From NCBI GenBank assembly GCA_004764695.1, contig SMSO01000034.1, forward strand, positions 2,922,501 through 2,986,500: DNA of 64,000 bases, in the 5' to 3' direction. Both the position numbers and the translations under genes were made by a program. Source of the DNA: Schizochytrium sp. TIO01. Taxonomy: Eukaryota > Sar > Bigyra > Thraustochytrida > Thraustochytriidae. Numbering within the stretch: position 1 is the stretch's first letter; each line of letters begins with the position of its first letter. The notes beneath the pieces were generated by a model, which was not told the DNA's origin, did no database searches, and saw nothing but the letters and a program-made list of their open reading frames with translations. Shown in pieces: positions 57,855 to 64,000 of the stretch.

Positions 57855-59525
57855 ATGAGTAAAGTAGACGGTGGCGTTGCTCCGACTGATGAGTTGCCGG
57901 ATGACATCACCAAGGAAGAACAACTGAGTGAAGTCCCTGAGGCCTATCTTTCTGGGGATCCTGATCGCCCGCTTAAGTCAACTGACGCTGCTGGCAATGA
58001 ATATCACTATGTCTTGAAACCAATGACATACTGTGTCATGCTCATCTTGATGATGGAGATGTTTGAGCGTTTGTCTTACTACGGTATTAACTTCACTCAA
58101 ACGGCCTACCTTACTGGCCAATATGGTGACTGGAACCCTGGGCTTGACTCTGTTACGGCTAGTTCGTGGACTCTTACTGCCACTGCTATCGCCTACTCTG
58201 TGCCCTTTCTTGGTGCCATTATTGCTGATGGCTTCATCGGTACTTACTGGACTATTATTCTTTTCACAAGTATTCTCTATATCCCGGGTCTTCTCCTTAT
58301 TGCACTTTGCGCAAGGGAAGAGATTTGGCGATCTGGTGTCTATCCCCAAAAGCTCATGGCAGCTTCTCTTATGGGTCTCTACGCTGCTGGTGCTGGTGGT
58401 ATCAAGTCTTGTGTCAACGTTATGGGCGCTCAGCAGTTCCACCCACTTTTGCAGAAATCGCTCATCTCTGATTACTATGTGAACTTTTACATGTTTATTA
58501 ACATTGGTGCTATTATTGGTGGAATTGTGATCCCTTTGATTGTCCAGATCAACGCTTTCGGAGCCTACATGATTCCGTTTTGCTGCTTGTGCATTGGTTT
58601 GGTTTGTTTCATCCTCGGTACGAAGCGTTACGTCCGCATGAAACCCCAGGGATCTGATATTCTTGAGTCACTCAAGGCCACTGGTTATGCTTGCACCTAC
58701 TGCCCACCCAGCTTGGAGAAGGTGAAAGTCAGCAACGGTGGCAAATTCGAGGACATCTTTATTGAGAAGGTCAAGATCATTGCTCGTCTTGTGCCAATCA
58801 TGATTGCCATTGTGCCTTTTAACATGGCTTATGGCCAGATGTCAAGTGTTTTTGTTGTCCAGGGTGGTGTCATGCAGTCTGTTGGTATGATTGATGCTTC
58901 ATGGATGCAGAACTTTGATGCATTTGCAGTCCTTTTCAACGGTTTCTTGGTTTCTCGTTTCCTCTACCCCTTTCTGGAGAAGCGCGGGATTCAGCTTCAC
59001 ATGACTCACAAGTTTGCTATCGGTACTTTTCTTGGTGCCCTTGCCATCCTTTGTGACGTAATTATTGATTACATGATCCACAAGCAATACGCAGCAACTG
59101 GCGAGCCTATCAGCGTTATGTGGCAGATCTTTCCGTACTTCCTCATTGGTGCCGGTGAAATCTTTGCGGAGTCTTCTGCCTACGATGCCGCTTTCCAGAT
59201 CAGTCCTGATGGTATGAAGGCTTTCGGTTCTGCCCTCAACCTGTTCATGATTGGTGCCGTGCCCAACTTCATCTCCGAAGCTATTCTCAACGCCTGCGAG
59301 CGCTGGTTCACCGACTCCTCCGGCTCTGCCTCCATTACGGAGCTGAGTTCTTATTCTGAAGCTCAGGTTTACAAGTACCTATGGTTGCTCTTTGGTATCT
59401 GTCTTATTGGAGTCGTTGGTAACCTTCTTCCTTGGTTCAAGAGGTTTTACACTCATACTGAGGAGAAGTCGAACGATCTTGTTCGTAGTGGTCGCAAGGA
59501 CCTCGTTCCTGTGCCTGACCTTTAA
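57855..59525 (+). CDS. POT/PTR (SLC15) peptide transporter, paralog 2
   Basis: Same family and expected reaction as the gene at 46324: proton-driven uptake of di/tripeptides. 556 aa from the ATG at 57855. It shows the ExxER motif (EMFER) in TM1, FYMFINIGAIIG, and long blocks identical to paralog 1, such as SYYGINFTQTAYLTG, YVRMKPQGSDILESLKA, EKVKIIARLVPIM and SAYDAAFQISPDGMK. The N-terminal extension is shorter (~45 residues) but keeps EQLSEVP..YLS.DP.RPL; the C-terminus is short. Codon choice is strongly skewed (AAG, CAG, AAC, GGT, CGT, GTC/GTT), the usual mark of high expression. The region just upstream has pyrimidine and A runs (about 57560-57600). TTTG/TTGA repeats lie 3' (59580-59625). 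Confidence 0.95.
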   Translation: MSKVDGGVAPTDELPDDITKEEQLSEVPEAYLSGDPDRPLKSTDAAGNEYHYVLKPMTYCVMLILMMEMFERLSYYGINFTQTAYLTGQYGDWNPGLDSVTASSWTLTATAIAYSVPFLGAIIADGFIGTYWTIILFTSILYIPGLLLIALCAREEIWRSGVYPQKLMAASLMGLYAAGAGGIKSCVNVMGAQQFHPLLQKSLISDYYVNFYMFINIGAIIGGIVIPLIVQINAFGAYMIPFCCLCIGLVCFILGTKRYVRMKPQGSDILESLKATGYACTYCPPSLEKVKVSNGGKFEDIFIEKVKIIARLVPIMIAIVPFNMAYGQMSSVFVVQGGVMQSVGMIDASWMQNFDAFAVLFNGFLVSRFLYPFLEKRGIQLHMTHKFAIGTFLGALAILCDVIIDYMIHKQYAATGEPISVMWQIFPYFLIGAGEIFAESSAYDAAFQISPDGMKAFGSALNLFMIGAVPNFISEAILNACERWFTDSSGSASITELSSYSEAQVYKYLWLLFGICLIGVVGNLLPWFKRFYTHTEEKSNDLVRSGRKDLVPVPDL

Positions 59526-62005
<2,480 letters not shown>

Positions 62006-64000
62006 TGTAGAACTAATACATTCCAATGTCGAAAGCCCTCGGTTCTTACAGATCACAGGAACAAAGTCGAGAGGGCTGCTGAGCTACTACATCTCTTCTT
62101 CCTCCTCGCGCGGAAACGATGAGATTAGTCCTCTCTGGGACTAATTTTGTGGCTCATCCTTGCTCCAGTTTTCGTTCCTCTTGCTTATTAAAGTTGGTAG
62201 AGGGCGGAAATGCCGCGCAAAACCCGTGTATGCGACCTCCTCCAATCTATCGCGGATATTCTATTCTTGCCGCTTTGGCCACTGTCGAGGAAAGTTTGCC
62301 AAGAGGCCCAACCCCTCCAAGGTTAAGTAAGATCCCCTGAAGAGGTCCAAGCGCATTTGTCTCATTGTGCAGCGCCAGGAAACCGCATGAATTGGCATGA
62401 CAACCAAGCAAGTCTGACTTTGTACACACACACACACGTATTTAGTGCTTGCAGCACCATGAGAAACAGCCTTATCGGTGGTCGTCTCGATGTTCATTTT
62501 GCATTGCACGCTCTTGCTCATCATGAGCGGCGAGGTCTTCTCCTCTTCGCAATTTCAAGGCTGCGTCGAGAAGCCTCAAACGTGAACTTCTTCGACTGCT
62601 GCCAGGCAAAGCTCGTGGCTTCGAGATCACTTCTCAGCGCATCGCCGCGATCTTGTCTCCAGGCTTTGCAGCTGGGAGCTAACAATCTATCTTCGATCAA
62701 GCCTTGACTCGAGCGAGTTTGCTCGATCGATATGTTTTGCGCGATATCCTGCACTCCTTTCTTTCACGCTCCCGGCAAGAGTTTGCACCATCGCTGCTGC
62801 TCATTCTCAGCTCGCAGCTGTAGCGTTCGCTCAGACCGTCGTCAAGACCGTCGTCAAGACTGGCAATGCTTCTCCACCCGCTTCGCAGATAGCTGCTCGA
62901 GCGAGCTCTCCTTGCTTGCTCAAGAAGGTTTAGAAGAACGACACAGCGTCGCGAGGTTTCTTGAGCCACGCCGCGCCACTGCCGTCAGCGAATTGCGTTT
63001 CTTCGAGAGCTCCTTCAGCCGAGCTCCTTACAGATAACCTCCCCAGTTTCTGCGCGTGTCTCGCGACGATCTCCAGCTCAGCTAACCATCTTTGCACTCG
63101 TCCTTGTGGCCACCAATTCAGACCTTCGTCGAGGCATCTTTCCAATGTGCCGTGAGCGAGTTAACAACCTCATTCATCCATCAATCGATCCATCGATCGA
63201 TCTCTCTACGAGTGCATATAAATATGAGAGAGAGTCCTCAAATTGCCGCCTTAAAAGCCTCAAAAACCTGCAACAAAGCAGCGCGCTCATGCATGCATTA
63301 CGACTTCAACCTGCAAATTCCTCGATCGCATCATCGATTTATCGCTCCACCGTTTCATCAATTCATCAATTCATCAATTCGTAAACAATCAACGATCGAC
63401 AATCGACAATCGACAATCGACAAACGATCTTGCGTTTTGCCGGACTCTCGACTCCTTAGGCACGCAGGAATTGGGTCAGCGGAGCCTCGAGGCACGCGGC
63501 GCGTCGAACTTCAGGTCACATGTGGTGCTCCTTCCGCAACCCGCTTTGCAGCGAACCGACACTTAGTAACGAGTGAGGAGAAGAAGTGAGGGAAAGGAAG
63601 ACCTCCCTTTCTACCACATTGCATACACCCTCTTCTTCGTTTTTATTGGTTATTGTTGTTTCATCCCCTGATTTATTTTTAAATTTAATTAATTAAAATT
63701 TGTTAATGTCAATAGTTTAAAAGGAAAGTGTTATATAATGCCTGACGAAACTAAGAAATATTGTTATGATCTGGGTATTTTTTCCTTACTTTTTTAATTA
63801 AAAAGTCAATAGATACAAGTTTAATTAAATTTTAAAGTAAGAGACGAATATGAAAGGGATTATTATAAATGTGGGAGAGCTTTGTAGTAGGATTATATAT
63901 ATATTTGTTTAAAATCAATTTAGCAGGTTTTGGATTGATTCGTCAGATGGATTCTTCTGAAGGATTGAAGCTCGAGGAAAGAGGATGCATGCTCCTGGAG
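62006..64000. other. GC-rich then AT-rich window end, no convincing gene
   Basis: From 62.0 to 63.6 kb the sequence is GC-richer with several overlapping ORFs on both strands, none dominant or domain-bearing. It carries short repeats: ACACAC near 62430, a doubled GACCGTCGTCAA at about 62836-62860, ATCGATC words near 63180-63205, TCAATTCA at about 63356-63380 and ACAATCG at about 63385-63422. From 63.6 kb to the end it is AT-rich. It may be the regulatory or 5' region of a gene beyond the window. Confidence 0.4.

Noticed and set aside
63092-63589. Plus-strand ORF of 165 codons near the window end
   Set aside because: Runs through several short tandem repeats (ATCGATC, TCAATTCA, ACAATCG) and has no domain.

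Overview
The window looks like nuclear DNA of an intron-poor eukaryotic microbe. The recognisable products are eukaryotic: tripeptidyl-peptidase II, a SLC7-type amino acid transporter, SEC14/CRAL-TRIO, an F-box protein, an ER thioredoxin-like protein, and UDP-glucose 4-epimerase split by a GT-AG intron. Genes sit singly on both strands, with wide AT-rich gaps and AATAAA-like 3' signals. A stramenopile such as a labyrinthulomycete/thraustochytrid is my best guess, from gene style only. There is no operon structure, rRNA, CRISPR array or recognisable mobile element.

Layout. 0-12 kb: a 5'-truncated coiled-coil gene (+), a cationic amino acid transporter (-), a large unrecognised protein (+), a redox-inactive PDI/ERp29-like protein (+) and an ankyrin/coiled-coil protein (-). 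12.6-14.1 kb: UDP-glucose 4-epimerase (-) in two exons. 14.1-22.5 kb: no convincing gene; a few weak candidates. 22.5-32.3 kb: an F-box/ankyrin protein (+), TPP2 (-) with a frameshift between its catalytic Asp and His, a DUF2256-DUF3253 fusion (-) and a SEC14-like protein (-). 32.3-38.2 kb: gene desert with a 16-bp tandem repeat. 38.2-43 kb: a secreted protein with about 30 ASPT-type repeats and a vWA-like domain (+), and a large unrecognised protein (-). 46.3-59.5 kb: two paralogous POT/PTR oligopeptide transporters (+), 9.5 kb apart, with very different codon use. 59.5-64 kb: mostly non-coding, with one small ORF that looks genuine, a 165-bp TTGA microsatellite and a GC-rich, repeat-rich end.

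A loose functional theme is peptide and amino acid acquisition: two di/tripeptide importers, a cationic amino acid transporter and cytosolic TPP2. These genes are not clustered tightly, so I treat the theme as coincidental unless shown otherwise. The observations most worth checking are the TPP2 frameshift, the DUF2256-DUF3253 fusion in a eukaryote, the minisatellite-encoded repeat protein whose repeat is open in all six frames, and the codon-bias split between the POT paralogs. I found no clear undescribed multi-gene system.
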